From Minwuia sp. (GTDB lineage: Bacteria; Pseudomonadota; Alphaproteobacteria; Minwuiales; Minwuiaceae), in NCBI GenBank assembly GCA_029213165.1, contig JARGNO010000020.1:1-58516 (forward strand): a stretch of 58,516 bases of DNA, written 5' to 3'. Numbering within the stretch: position 1 is the first letter of the stretch; every line of letters begins with the position of its first letter. The position numbers were made by a program, and so were the translations under genes. Shown in pieces: positions 25,527 to 33,547 of this stretch. Under the pieces are notes generated by a model. That model did not search any database, was not told the DNA's origin, and saw only the letters and a list, made by a program, of their open reading frames with translations.

Positions 25527-26255
25527 ATGTCCGATGATCCGGCCACACTGGCCCGCACCCTGATCCGCAGCCAGCCGACCGCAACCCTGTCGACCGTCGC
25601 GGCGGAGGGGGGCTGGCCCTATGGCAGCCTGGTCCTGACCGCGACTGACATGTCCGGCCTGCCCATCCTGCTGATCTCCACTCTGGCGCAGCACACGAAG
25701 AACATCATTGCCGACAGCCGGGCATCACTGCTGTTCGATGGTACGGTCGGCCTGACCGAACGCCTGACCGGCGCACGGGTGACCGTTCTGGGCAAGATGC
25801 TACGCTGCGACTCCGATCCCATCATCCGCGCCCGTTTCCTGTCCCGTCACCCCTCTGCGGCCGGGTATGCCGACTTCGCCGATTTCGCCTTCTGGCGGCT
25901 GGATGTGGAGCGCGCGCACCAGGTGGCCGGTTTCGGGCGGATCAACTGGATCGAGGGACCGGACCTGCTGCCCGAATTCGGCGATATCGCAGAACTCTTG
26001 GCGGCGGAGGCTGATGTGATCGGCCACATGAACGCAGACCATTCGGACGCCGTGGCGCTCTACGCCAATGTCCTCTGCCAGCGTCCCGGCGTCGGCTGGC
26101 GTCTGACCGGCGTCGATCCCGAAGGAGCCGATATGGCCCGGCCAGGTGACCACTGCCGCCTCAGCTTCGACAGGCGTGTCTCATCGGCGGAGACGGCACG
26201 GATCGAACTAGTGCGGAAGGTGAAACAGGCCCGCGCGCAGATCAGTCGCGGATGA
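25527..26255 (+). CDS. HugZ-like pyridoxamine-phosphate-oxidase-fold protein
   Basis: A 242-residue protein with an N-terminal flavin-reductase-like split barrel (GWPYGSLVLTATDMSG, LLISTLAQHTKNI) and a C-terminal DUF2470 domain marked by EADVIGHMNADHSDAVALYA at about 170. This layout is that of HugZ-type haem-degradation or haem-binding proteins. The role in iron recovery is family knowledge; no haem-uptake genes are adjacent. It begins four bases after the mch-like stop. Its 3' end overlaps the convergent NHL gene by 14 bases. Confidence 0.82.
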   Translation: MSDDPATLARTLIRSQPTATLSTVAAEGGWPYGSLVLTATDMSGLPILLISTLAQHTKNIIADSRASLLFDGTVGLTERLTGARVTVLGKMLRCDSDPIIRARFLSRHPSAAGYADFADFAFWRLDVERAHQVAGFGRINWIEGPDLLPEFGDIAELLAAEADVIGHMNADHSDAVALYANVLCQRPGVGWRLTGVDPEGADMARPGDHCRLSFDRRVSSAETARIELVRKVKQARAQISRG

Positions 26256-27105
26256 TGCGATAACGCACGATACGGTTGTTGCCGGAATCGGATATCCATA
26301 CGAGATCGCCGTGGATCTCCACGCCTTCCGGCGTGGTGAACGCACCGGGCCCCATGCCCGGCTTGCCTGTTCCGAGGGTCAGCAGCAGCCTGCCGTCGGC
26401 TGAGATGACCTTGACCTGATGGCTGTTCTTGTCTGCCGCGATGACTGTTCCGTCCGGCATCACATCCTGATAGCGCACACCGTTGAAGCTGAAGGCCGGA
26501 CCTGACCATTCCTTCAGGATTTTCAGCTCCGGCGAGAGCAGCAACATGCGGTCGTTACCGGCATCTGACAGCCAGATATTGCCGTCCGGTGCCCATTCCA
26601 GATCATGCGGTGACCGCAGCCCCTCCAACTCACCCACGACCGCGCCGTCGCGATAGACCACCACATTGTGGGACCAGGCCCCCGCGACATAGACACGGCC
26701 GTCCGCGCCGACCAGCACCCCCTCCGGCCCGCGCACCCGCTCCGACAGTTCACCGACCAGTGTCCCAGCAGTGCCCTGAAGGTCGTAGATCGTGACCCGG
26801 TTGTTGTGGGTATCGGCGACATGGAGGCGGCCATCGGCGTCGAAGTCGATATCATGCGTGCCTGACTGATGATCGGCACCGAAACTGCCAACCACCGCCA
26901 GGCTGACCGGGTCGAGGAAGGCCACCCGGTTGTTGCCCAGGTCGGAGACCAGCAGATAGGCCTGACTGGCGTTCAGTTTCAGGTCATGCGGATTGCTCAG
27001 TACTGGTTCGCTCGCGGCCTCGAAACGCATCTCGAATGCCAGAACCGTTGCCGGGGTCAGGGCAGCAGAGAGCAGGATTGCACCTGCCGTGATGATGGAA
27101 CGCAT
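26242..27105 (-). CDS. Secreted NHL-repeat beta-propeller protein
   Basis: A 287-residue protein with a signal peptide (MRSIITAGAILLSAALTPAT, likely cut near VLAFE) and six NHL-type blades. Recurrent elements are NPHDLKLN, SDLGNNRVAFLD, VADTHNNRVTIYD, SDAGNDRMLLLSP and ISDSGNNRIVRYR. Such propellers bind ligands or act as lyases or lactonases. The periplasmic location and its place at the end of the aromatic-acid operon suggest an accessory role; no catalytic residues are diagnostic. Confidence 0.82.
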   Translation of the reverse strand: MRSIITAGAILLSAALTPATVLAFEMRFEAASEPVLSNPHDLKLNASQAYLLVSDLGNNRVAFLDPVSLAVVGSFGADHQSGTHDIDFDADGRLHVADTHNNRVTIYDLQGTAGTLVGELSERVRGPEGVLVGADGRVYVAGAWSHNVVVYRDGAVVGELEGLRSPHDLEWAPDGNIWLSDAGNDRMLLLSPELKILKEWSGPAFSFNGVRYQDVMPDGTVIAADKNSHQVKVISADGRLLLTLGTGKPGMGPGAFTTPEGVEIHGDLVWISDSGNNRIVRYRIIRD

Positions 27106-27117
27106 GGCGACCTCCGT

Positions 27118-27690
27118 TCATTCTCGGATGGTGCCGAGAACCTCGATCTTCCCATCCTTCGCGACGCGCATGAACAGCATTTCGCCCGAGGCGAGGTTCA
27201 CACCTGTGAGAGCACGCACATTGGTCCGGTGACTGACGAGGACAAGCGGCCCGTCGCCGCGCCATTGCACCAGCCAGTCGCGCAGGTCACTGGTCTGCGG
27301 ATCCCGGCGTTCTGGCCGCAGGAACACGGAATTCAGCGCCGGCAGATTTTCCACCTCGCCCAGGCCCAGCAACTCGGCCGTTTCCCAGCACCGGCACCAG
27401 GCGCTGGAATAGACCGTCGCCTGCGTGATGCCCGCGGCACGGATGCGGTCACCGATCCGGCGCGACTGATCGCGCCCGATATCATTGAGAATGCGCTGCG
27501 TCGTGCAGTCACTGACATCGAAACCCGCCGGATCGCCAATACCGGGTGCCATTGCGTGACGCATGAAGATGATGGCCTTGCCTTCACGCGCGGCCTGCCA
27601 GAGTGCGGCATCATCTGCTGCCTGCACACTGACCGGCAGCAACAGTCCGACGGCAAGCAACAGCCCTGCCAGGCGATTGAACAGGTTCAT
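27118..27690 (-). CDS. Secreted histidine phosphatase family protein
   Basis: A 190-residue protein with a signal peptide (MNLFNRLAGLLLAVGLLLPV, cut near VQAA). The phospho-acceptor motif is IIFMRHAMAPG, where the usual RHG reads RHA. A second catalytic histidine lies in LVLVSHRTNVRALTG near residue 155. It is short, like the SixA-type branch, and periplasmic. Its ATG overlaps the DUF2783 stop by four bases, which ties it to the operon. Substrate unknown. Confidence 0.85.
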   Translation of the reverse strand: MNLFNRLAGLLLAVGLLLPVSVQAADDAALWQAAREGKAIIFMRHAMAPGIGDPAGFDVSDCTTQRILNDIGRDQSRRIGDRIRAAGITQATVYSSAWCRCWETAELLGLGEVENLPALNSVFLRPERRDPQTSDLRDWLVQWRGDGPLVLVSHRTNVRALTGVNLASGEMLFMRVAKDGKIEVLGTIRE

Positions 27691-27893
27691 TCATGATCCT
27701 CCAGACCCTTGCGAGCGGCTTCGATTGCCTCTCTCAATACGGTCCGGTCGCCGATATGGTTTGCCAGCAGCAGGTTCAGCCGGGCGGAAAAGGCCAGCGC
27801 ATCCTCCGTCGACAGCCGCTGCACCGCGTCGATCAGTTCCTGATAGAAGCCGTCCGGATCACTGATGCCCGGTTCGTGTTTCAGACCGCTCAT
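27687..27893 (-). CDS. DUF2783 protein
   Basis: A 68-residue, mostly helical, acidic protein (DPDGFYQELIDAVQRLSTED ... DRTVLREAIEAARKG). It matches the small DUF2783 family, typically encoded next to aromatic FAD monooxygenases. Its ATG overlaps the monooxygenase stop by four bases, and its own stop overlaps the next start. It may stabilise or regulate the monooxygenase; function unknown. Confidence 0.75.
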   Translation of the reverse strand: MSGLKHEPGISDPDGFYQELIDAVQRLSTEDALAFSARLNLLLANHIGDRTVLREAIEAARKGLEDHE

Positions 27894-29497
27894 CTACAAT
27901 CCCCCGTGATCATCGACAGGGTGTCGAGGATGGTCGCCGGAACAGGTGCGCGCCAGCAGGCCATGACATGCTGGTCAGGGCGGACCAGAACCACGGCGTC
28001 GTCCTGCACGCCAAAGGCCGCGACGACGCCACCATCCATGTCGTGAAAGTCCCGGCCAGCATGCAACAGGCGCACGGCCAGGTCCGAATCCAGTGACAGG
28101 TCCGCGTTTGCTGGCCCGAAGCAGAGCAGCGTGAAACCGTCGCCCAGAACGTCCGTCAGGTGACTGACGCTTGCATCCCCGGGCACGGACAGCGGCAGCG
28201 CCGGAACCGGACTGCCCGGTCGCACGGCACCCTGTAGTTCGTCGGCACCGTTCAGGCTGCTCTCCTTCAGATGGGCCGGGACCGAGAGACGCCCCGAATT
28301 GACCAGGGCACGGGCAAAGGGAAAATCGCGCGCGAGGTCGAGGACCGCATTGCGATAGACCTCGGACACGGGCGTCTTCGGTGTGATGAAATCCGTCGCA
28401 CGGGTCGAGTTCAGGATATTCTCCGCAGCCGCGAAACGCCGTTCCTCGTCATAGGTATCGAGCAACGTCACCCCTGCGCGCCCCTGTACCACCAGCGCCA
28501 GCTTCCAGCCGAGATTGTCGGCGTCCTGCACGCCGCCATTGCCGCCACGGGCACCAAAGGGGCTTACCTGATGTGCGGCATCCCCGATGAACAGGACCCG
28601 GTCATGGCGATAGCGGTCGATGGAACGGCACTGGAAGGTGTAGAGCGATTTCCACTCCAGTTCGAACGGCGTGTCGGGGCCGATCATGCGGCGGATGCGG
28701 GCGAAGACGTTCTCGTCGCGCAATTCCTCATCGCGGTCGACGTTCCAGCCAAGCTGGAAGTCGAGCCGCCAGACATTGTCGGACTGCCGGTGCATCAGGG
28801 CCGAAGCCTCCGGCCCCCATGGCGGATCGAAGTAGAACCGGCGAATTGCCGGCCCCTCGCGCTGCATGACGATATCGGCAATCAGAAAATGGTCCTCGAA
28901 GACCTGGCCCGAGAAGCTCAGTCCCATCTGCCTGCGGATGGTCGAGCGCACACCGTCCGCCGCAACCAGCCAGTCACAGGGTTGCGTATAGGTGCCGTCC
29001 GGTGTCTCCACCACCAGTCGGACACCATCCGACGTGGTCTCCAGCCCGGTCACGCGATGGCACCAGCGCAGGTCGATCAGTGGTTGCTGCACCGCCTGCT
29101 CGATCAGGAACTGCTCCACATAGTATTGCTGGATGTTGATGAAGGCAGGGAACTTCGAGCGCGGGTTTTCCTGCATGTTGAAGGCGTAGAGCTGTTCGTC
29201 GCGATAGAACACGTGGCCCTCGTTCCAGGTCACACCCTTTTCCATCATCGGTGCCGCGACCCCCATGCGGTCCCAGATCTCAAGGGTCCGCTTGGCCTGG
29301 CAAATGGCGCGGCTGCCGTCCGAAACCGTATTGTCCTCGTCCAGAACCACCGACGCGACGCCGCGCTGCGCCAGGTCAAGCGCCATGGTCAGGCCAACCT
29401 GCCCGCCACCGACGATGACCACCTGGGCCAGGGGTGCGACGCCTCCGGCGAAGGTCGGCGGATGGTAGGGATACTTGGGGTACTGATAGGTCGCCAT
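27890..29497 (-). CDS. FAD-dependent aromatic monooxygenase
   Basis: A 535-residue flavoprotein hydroxylase of the MhpA/PheA-like group. The NAD(P)H/FAD motif VVIVGGGQVGLTMALDLA is at about residues 27-44. A DG motif (WLVAADGVRSTIRR) follows near 190. The GD motif (VLFIGDAAHQVSPFGARGGN) lies near 310. A C-terminal thioredoxin-like domain (about 410-535) is typical of phenol-type hydroxylases. It should hydroxylate a phenolic or related aromatic. The start at 29497 follows a PaaK gene by 13 bases; homologous sequence begins there. The surrounding operon suggests action on an aromatic acid or its CoA ester. Confidence 0.85.
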   Translation of the reverse strand: MATYQYPKYPYHPPTFAGGVAPLAQVVIVGGGQVGLTMALDLAQRGVASVVLDEDNTVSDGSRAICQAKRTLEIWDRMGVAAPMMEKGVTWNEGHVFYRDEQLYAFNMQENPRSKFPAFINIQQYYVEQFLIEQAVQQPLIDLRWCHRVTGLETTSDGVRLVVETPDGTYTQPCDWLVAADGVRSTIRRQMGLSFSGQVFEDHFLIADIVMQREGPAIRRFYFDPPWGPEASALMHRQSDNVWRLDFQLGWNVDRDEELRDENVFARIRRMIGPDTPFELEWKSLYTFQCRSIDRYRHDRVLFIGDAAHQVSPFGARGGNGGVQDADNLGWKLALVVQGRAGVTLLDTYDEERRFAAAENILNSTRATDFITPKTPVSEVYRNAVLDLARDFPFARALVNSGRLSVPAHLKESSLNGADELQGAVRPGSPVPALPLSVPGDASVSHLTDVLGDGFTLLCFGPANADLSLDSDLAVRLLHAGRDFHDMDGGVVAAFGVQDDAVVLVRPDQHVMACWRAPVPATILDTLSMITGDCR

Positions 29498-29510
29498 GCG
29501 CCGGGCTCCC

Positions 29511-30815
29511 TCAGCCCTTCGGCCTGTTGTCGATGATGCGCTGGGCCTTGCCCATGGATCGTGCAACACCGCCCACGCCCAGCAGGTCGATCCGTGCTGA
29601 CAGGCCGCACATGGACTTGATGCGCTGCGACAGGTGCTGTGCGGCTGCCTGGCAAGCGGCGCTGTCACCTGCAACGTCGGGTTTCGGTTCGACGCGGACG
29701 GTCAGTTCATCCAGGTTTGCTGGCCGGTCGACCAGCAACTGGTAATGCGGGCTCAGCCGGTCATCCTGCAGCAGCAGTTCCTCGATCTGGGTCGGGAACA
29801 GGTTGACGCCCCGGATGATCAGCATGTCGTCGGACCGTCCGGTGATCTTCTCGATCCGTCGATGGCTGCGTGCCGTGCCGGGCAGCAAGCGTGTCAGGTC
29901 CCGCGTCCGATACCGCACCATGGGCAGGGCCTGCTTCGTCATCGTGGTGATGACCAGTTCGCCGAACTCCCCGTCCGGCAGGACCTCACCGGTCTCCGGA
30001 TTGATGATCTCCGGATAGAAGTGATCTTCCCAGATGTGCAGGCCATCCTTGGTTTCGAGGCATTCGATGGCGACACCTGGCCCCATGATCTCCGACAGGC
30101 CGAAGATGTCGACCGCCTGCATCCCGGCCCGCCCCTCGATCTCCGTGCGCATCTGTTCGGTCCAGGGTTCGGCCCCGAAGATTCCGATCTGCAGCGGGCT
30201 GGCCGCCGGGTCCAGACCCATGCGCGCCATCTCGTCGGCGATGGCCAGCATGTAGCTGGGCGTCACCATGATGACGCGCGCGCCGAAGTCATGGATCAAC
30301 TGGACCTGCTTCTCGGTCTGTCCGCCGGACATGGGAACGACGGAACACCCCAGCCGCTCTGCCCCGTAATGCGCCCCAAGGCCACCCGTGAACAGGCCAT
30401 AGCCATAGGCAACATGGACAATGTCACCGGGGCGCCCGCCCGCAGCACGGATCGACCGCGCCATCAGGTCGGCCCAATTGTCGATATCGGTCTGGGTATA
30501 GCCGACGACAGTGGGCTTGCCCGTGGTGCCGGAAGACGCGTGGATGCGCACGACCTTCTCCCGCGGCACCGCGAACATGCCAAAGGGATAATTGTCCCGC
30601 AGGTCGGTCTTCACCGTGAAGGGGAATTTCGCCAGATCGGAAAGCTGTTTCATGTCGTCGGGATGCACGCCGGCCGCATCAAAGGCGCTGCGGAAGTGCG
30701 GCACGTTCTCCCACGCATGGCGCAGGGACCATCGCAGCCGGTCGAGCTGCAGGGCCGACAGTTCGTCACGGCTCGCATTCTCGATCGGGTCCGGTTTGGC
30801 TCTCGGGTCAGTCAT
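29511..30815 (-). CDS. paaK: Phenylacetate-CoA ligase family enzyme
   Basis: A 434-residue aryl-CoA ligase. Hallmarks are the FPFTVKTDLRDNYPFGMFAV segment, the ATP-binding loop HASSGTTGKPTVVGYT near residue 90, a YGYGLFTGGLGAHYGAE stretch, and RTRDLTRLL near 310, followed by GRSDDMLIIRGVNLFPTQIE. Length and motifs match PaaK. It activates phenylacetate or a substituted relative to the CoA thioester with ATP. The gene is in the middle of the minus-strand operon, so the product probably feeds the adjacent hydratases. The exact substrate is not decided. Confidence 0.92.
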   Translation of the reverse strand: MTDPRAKPDPIENASRDELSALQLDRLRWSLRHAWENVPHFRSAFDAAGVHPDDMKQLSDLAKFPFTVKTDLRDNYPFGMFAVPREKVVRIHASSGTTGKPTVVGYTQTDIDNWADLMARSIRAAGGRPGDIVHVAYGYGLFTGGLGAHYGAERLGCSVVPMSGGQTEKQVQLIHDFGARVIMVTPSYMLAIADEMARMGLDPAASPLQIGIFGAEPWTEQMRTEIEGRAGMQAVDIFGLSEIMGPGVAIECLETKDGLHIWEDHFYPEIINPETGEVLPDGEFGELVITTMTKQALPMVRYRTRDLTRLLPGTARSHRRIEKITGRSDDMLIIRGVNLFPTQIEELLLQDDRLSPHYQLLVDRPANLDELTVRVEPKPDVAGDSAACQAAAQHLSQRIKSMCGLSARIDLLGVGGVARSMGKAQRIIDNRPKG

Positions 30816-30834
30816 GGATTCACTTCTCCACTGC

Positions 30835-31293
30835 TCAGCGTGCCACCGGCATTTCGGGAACCAGTGTACCGCCGATGGTGGCGGAGTTCCCCCGGAAGAC
30901 GGCAACCTTCTCGCCGCGCTGGTTCACGACAGTCACATCATAGATGCCGCTGCGTCGGCCCAGCGAGATCTCCTCCGCCGTCGCCGTCAGCACATCACCG
31001 GCACGGGTCGGGCGCAGGAACGTGACCTGCGCGGTCTGGGCGACGGCGCTCTGGTTGTGTGAATTGCAGGCATAGGCGAAGGCAGTGTCGGCAAGGGTGA
31101 AGGTCATGCCGCCGTGCCCCATGTCATGGCCATTCAGCATCTCGCGGCGCACCACCATGCGCAACACGGCCCGGCCCGGAGCCACCTCCACGACGTGAAT
31201 GCCCAGCCGCCGCGCGGCACGATCGGAGGCCATCATGACCTCCGCCGCCGCCTCCGCGACACGTTGTGCGTCAACCGATGCCGCGTTGGCCAC
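30835..31293 (-). CDS. paaI: PaaI-type hotdog thioesterase
   Basis: A 152-residue single hotdog domain. The motif NGHDMGHGGMTFTLADTAFA at about residues 54-73 is the PaaI catalytic signature, including the active-site aspartate. PaaI removes CoA from dead-end hydroxyphenylacetyl-CoA esters, relieving CoA trapping. It is three bases downstream of the paaG-like stop and 19 bases upstream of paaK. Its length matches the family. Confidence 0.9.
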   Translation of the reverse strand: MANAASVDAQRVAEAAAEVMMASDRAARRLGIHVVEVAPGRAVLRMVVRREMLNGHDMGHGGMTFTLADTAFAYACNSHNQSAVAQTAQVTFLRPTRAGDVLTATAEEISLGRRSGIYDVTVVNQRGEKVAVFRGNSATIGGTLVPEMPVAR

Positions 31294-31295
31294 GA

Positions 31296-32087
31296 TCAGC
31301 GTCCCTTGAAGTTGGCAGGGCGCTTTTCCAGGAAAGCGCTCACGCCTTCCGCGAAATCGGCCGTACCGCCCGCATCGCGCTGATACTCCCTTTCCCAGTC
31401 GAGCTGGGTGTCGAGGGAATGGGTGAAGGCGTTCTGGACGGCATTCCGGATCAGCCCCAGTCCACGGGTCGGCCCCTTCGCGAGTTTCTGCAGGACGGCT
31501 TCGCCCACCGTCGCCAGCGCATCGTCATCGACAGCCTTCCAGACCAATCCCCAGTCGGCGGCCTCGTCAGCGGAGATCTTCTCCCCCAGCAAGGCCATGC
31601 CCAGTGCACGGGCGCGACCGACCATGCGCGGCAGATACCAGGTGGATCCCGCATCCGGGACCAGACCGATGTTGCAGAAGGCCTGAAGGAAGCTGGCGGA
31701 ACGGGCGGCAATGATGATGTCACAGGCCATGGCCAGGCTCATGCCCGCCCCGGCACAGGGGCCATTCACCAGTGCAACGATGGGCTTCTCGGATGACCGC
31801 ATGGTCTGGATCATCGGGTTGTAGGCAATCTCCAGCGTCTTGCCGGCGTCGAACTCCGGATCGCCTGGCTTCGGCCCGGCGGAGGAAAGGTCCGCCCCGG
31901 CGCAGAAACCGCGCCCCGCGCCTGTGATGGCAATGGCCCGGACGGTGTCGTCCGCACAGGCCGCTTCAACGGCCGATGCGATCTCCAGCGGCATCAACCC
32001 GGCGAAGGCATTCAGGCGTTCCGGTCGGTTGAGGGTGATCCGTGCGACGTTGTCCTTCACGTCGTAGAGGATGTGCTTGAATTCCAT
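31296..32087 (-). CDS. paaG: Enoyl-CoA hydratase/isomerase, PaaG-like
   Basis: A 263-residue crotonase. The oxyanion-hole glycines are in GRGFCAGADLS (about 58-68) and VNGPCAGAGMSLAMACD (about 105-121). A catalytic aspartate is suggested in GLVPDAGSTWYLPR near 140. This resembles PaaG, which isomerises the ring epoxide of phenylacetyl-CoA to an oxepin. It ends in the FLEKRPANFKGR tail shared with the next gene upstream. Classification as PaaG rests on operon context plus the VPDAG motif. Confidence 0.87.
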   Translation of the reverse strand: MEFKHILYDVKDNVARITLNRPERLNAFAGLMPLEIASAVEAACADDTVRAIAITGAGRGFCAGADLSSAGPKPGDPEFDAGKTLEIAYNPMIQTMRSSEKPIVALVNGPCAGAGMSLAMACDIIIAARSASFLQAFCNIGLVPDAGSTWYLPRMVGRARALGMALLGEKISADEAADWGLVWKAVDDDALATVGEAVLQKLAKGPTRGLGLIRNAVQNAFTHSLDTQLDWEREYQRDAGGTADFAEGVSAFLEKRPANFKGR

Positions 32088-32128
32088 GATGTGAACTCTC
32101 CTGTTCAGGCCGAAGCCCAGACCCTGAC

Positions 32129-32932
32129 TCAGCGACCCCTGAAGGCCGGCTGGCGTTTTTCCATGAAGGCGGTGACACCTTCGGCAAAGTCGTGTGAGGC
32201 TCCGGCGGTGCGCTGCATCTCCCGCTCCTCCGCCAATTGTTCGTCCAGCGTCGCGGTCTCCGCATGACGCAGGGCCTGCTTGATCAGGTGATAGGCACGG
32301 GTCGGCCCCTTGGCCATCCGTCCTGCCAGTTCCCCCGCACGCTGCAGCAGCCTGTCATCATAGGTGCATTCCCAGATCAGCCCCTGACTGGCGGCGTCCG
32401 GCGCGGACAGCCGATCACCGGTCAGCGCCATGCCCAGCCCCCTGGCCCGTCCGCCATGATGCGGAAACAGCCATGATCCTCCGAGGTCGGGCACGATGCC
32501 GAGATTGGGACCGAACGTGAGCTGGAAATAGGCCGAACGGGCTGCGACGACGATATCGCAGGTCAGCGCCAGCGAAGCACCACCCCCCGCAGCCGGACCA
32601 TTCACTGCCGCAATGACCGGTTTCGACAGACCGGTCAGCGCCCGCATCATCGGATTGAATTCCGACTCAATCACGCTTGCGACCGCTTCACCCGGATTTT
32701 GGTCACTGCCCGAAAGGCGTTTCAGCAGGCTGAGATCCGCACCGGAGCAGAAACCCCGTCCGGCGCCCGTCAGCACCACTGCGCGAACATCCCGGTCCCG
32801 CTCCGCCTTCTCGAAGCCATGCCACAGCGCCATCGTCAGACCACGGTCAAGCCCGTTCAGGACATCCGGCCGGTTCATCGTCAACCACGCCACGCCGTCC
32901 CGCGTTTCGAAAAGCAAGGGTTCCTGAGCCAT
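32129..32932 (-). CDS. Enoyl-CoA hydratase/isomerase, second copy
   Basis: A 267-residue crotonase paralogous to its neighbour. Motifs are GRGFCSGADLSLL (about 59-71), VNGPAAGGGASLALTCD and GIVPDLGGSWLFP (about 145-157). The C-terminus FMEKRQPAFRGR resembles the neighbouring gene. The first gene of the eight-gene operon, divergent from the ArsR regulator. The start at 32932 matches the family; a longer upstream extension crosses the regulatory gap and is unlikely. Likely performs a second hydration or isomerisation step on the same CoA-bound substrate. Confidence 0.88.
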   Translation of the reverse strand: MAQEPLLFETRDGVAWLTMNRPDVLNGLDRGLTMALWHGFEKAERDRDVRAVVLTGAGRGFCSGADLSLLKRLSGSDQNPGEAVASVIESEFNPMMRALTGLSKPVIAAVNGPAAGGGASLALTCDIVVAARSAYFQLTFGPNLGIVPDLGGSWLFPHHGGRARGLGMALTGDRLSAPDAASQGLIWECTYDDRLLQRAGELAGRMAKGPTRAYHLIKQALRHAETATLDEQLAEEREMQRTAGASHDFAEGVTAFMEKRQPAFRGR

Positions 32933-32945
32933 CCAAATTCCTCCC

Positions 32946-32973
32946 TGCCCCGTATATGCCACGTGCAGGGGCA
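32946..32973. promoter_or_regulatory. Inverted repeat between enoyl-CoA hydratase operon and arsR-type gene
   Basis: TGCCCC (32946-32951) and GGGGCA (32968-32973) are perfect arms with a 16-base spacer containing CCACGTGC. It lies 14 bases before the operon's first start, in the 103-base divergent gap. An ArsR-type regulator is encoded on the other side, so this is a plausible operator for it. Confidence 0.4.
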
Positions 32974-33035
32974 TCTCGAACAGGGTTCCCGGCGCACGAA
33001 CTGAAGAGGTTGAAACCATCCACCTGTCGGAACAG

Positions 33036-33356
33036 ATGAATCGAATGGTCAATTCAGAGGAAGTCCTGGACCGCACCTTTGGTGCACTGTCGGACCGGAC
33101 GCGGCGCGCGATCCTGCAGCGCCTGTCCCGCGGCGAGGCGACCGTGGGTGAACTGGCGGCCCCCTTCGACATGTCAATGCCGGCCATTACCAAGCATCTC
33201 AACGTTCTGGAACAGGCCGGTCTGATCCAGCGCCAGCGCGACGGACGAATGAAACGATGCAGCATGCGGCCGGAAGGGATGAAACCGGCCGAGGATTGGC
33301 TTGCCAAACAGATGGCGGCCCGGAACGACAGCCTCGACCGGGCCGCGACATCGTGA
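33036..33356 (+). CDS. ArsR-family transcriptional regulator
   Basis: A 106-residue winged-helix protein (LSDRTRRAILQRLSRGEATV, then FDMSMPAITKHLNVLEQAGL as the recognition helix region). There is no metal-binding ELCVCDL-type box, so it is a non-metal member, like the SdpR/YgaV-type group. Divergent from the aromatic-acid operon and upstream of the ABC transporter, it is the likely local regulator. Its ligand is unknown. Confidence 0.88.
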   Translation: MNRMVNSEEVLDRTFGALSDRTRRAILQRLSRGEATVGELAAPFDMSMPAITKHLNVLEQAGLIQRQRDGRMKRCSMRPEGMKPAEDWLAKQMAARNDSLDRAATS

Positions 33357-33364
33357 ATGAAATA

Positions 33365-33414
33365 TATTGCACAATTGCCGCCCATGATCGCGGATATTCT
33401 GCATGATATTGCAG
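33365..33414. promoter_or_regulatory. Repeated ATATTGCA elements before the substrate-binding protein gene
   Basis: ATATTGCA occurs at 33365-33372 and 33407-33414, 42 bases apart (four helical turns). The second copy lies in an inverted repeat, CTGCA (33400-33404) with TGCAG (33411-33415). This AT-rich part of the 191-base gap probably holds the transporter promoter and operator. No -35/-10 pair is convincing. Confidence 0.35.
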
Positions 33415-33547
33415 TAAACTCCCCTGGCTGCTAAACAGGTCCTGCAACGAACAGAAGCGGGCAGGAAAGCTGTCGTCGTCTCCGACGAAAGCCGCTAGGC
33501 TCCGCCACGACAGGACAGGCGAAAGCAGAAAAGGGAGGCTTCGCAAG

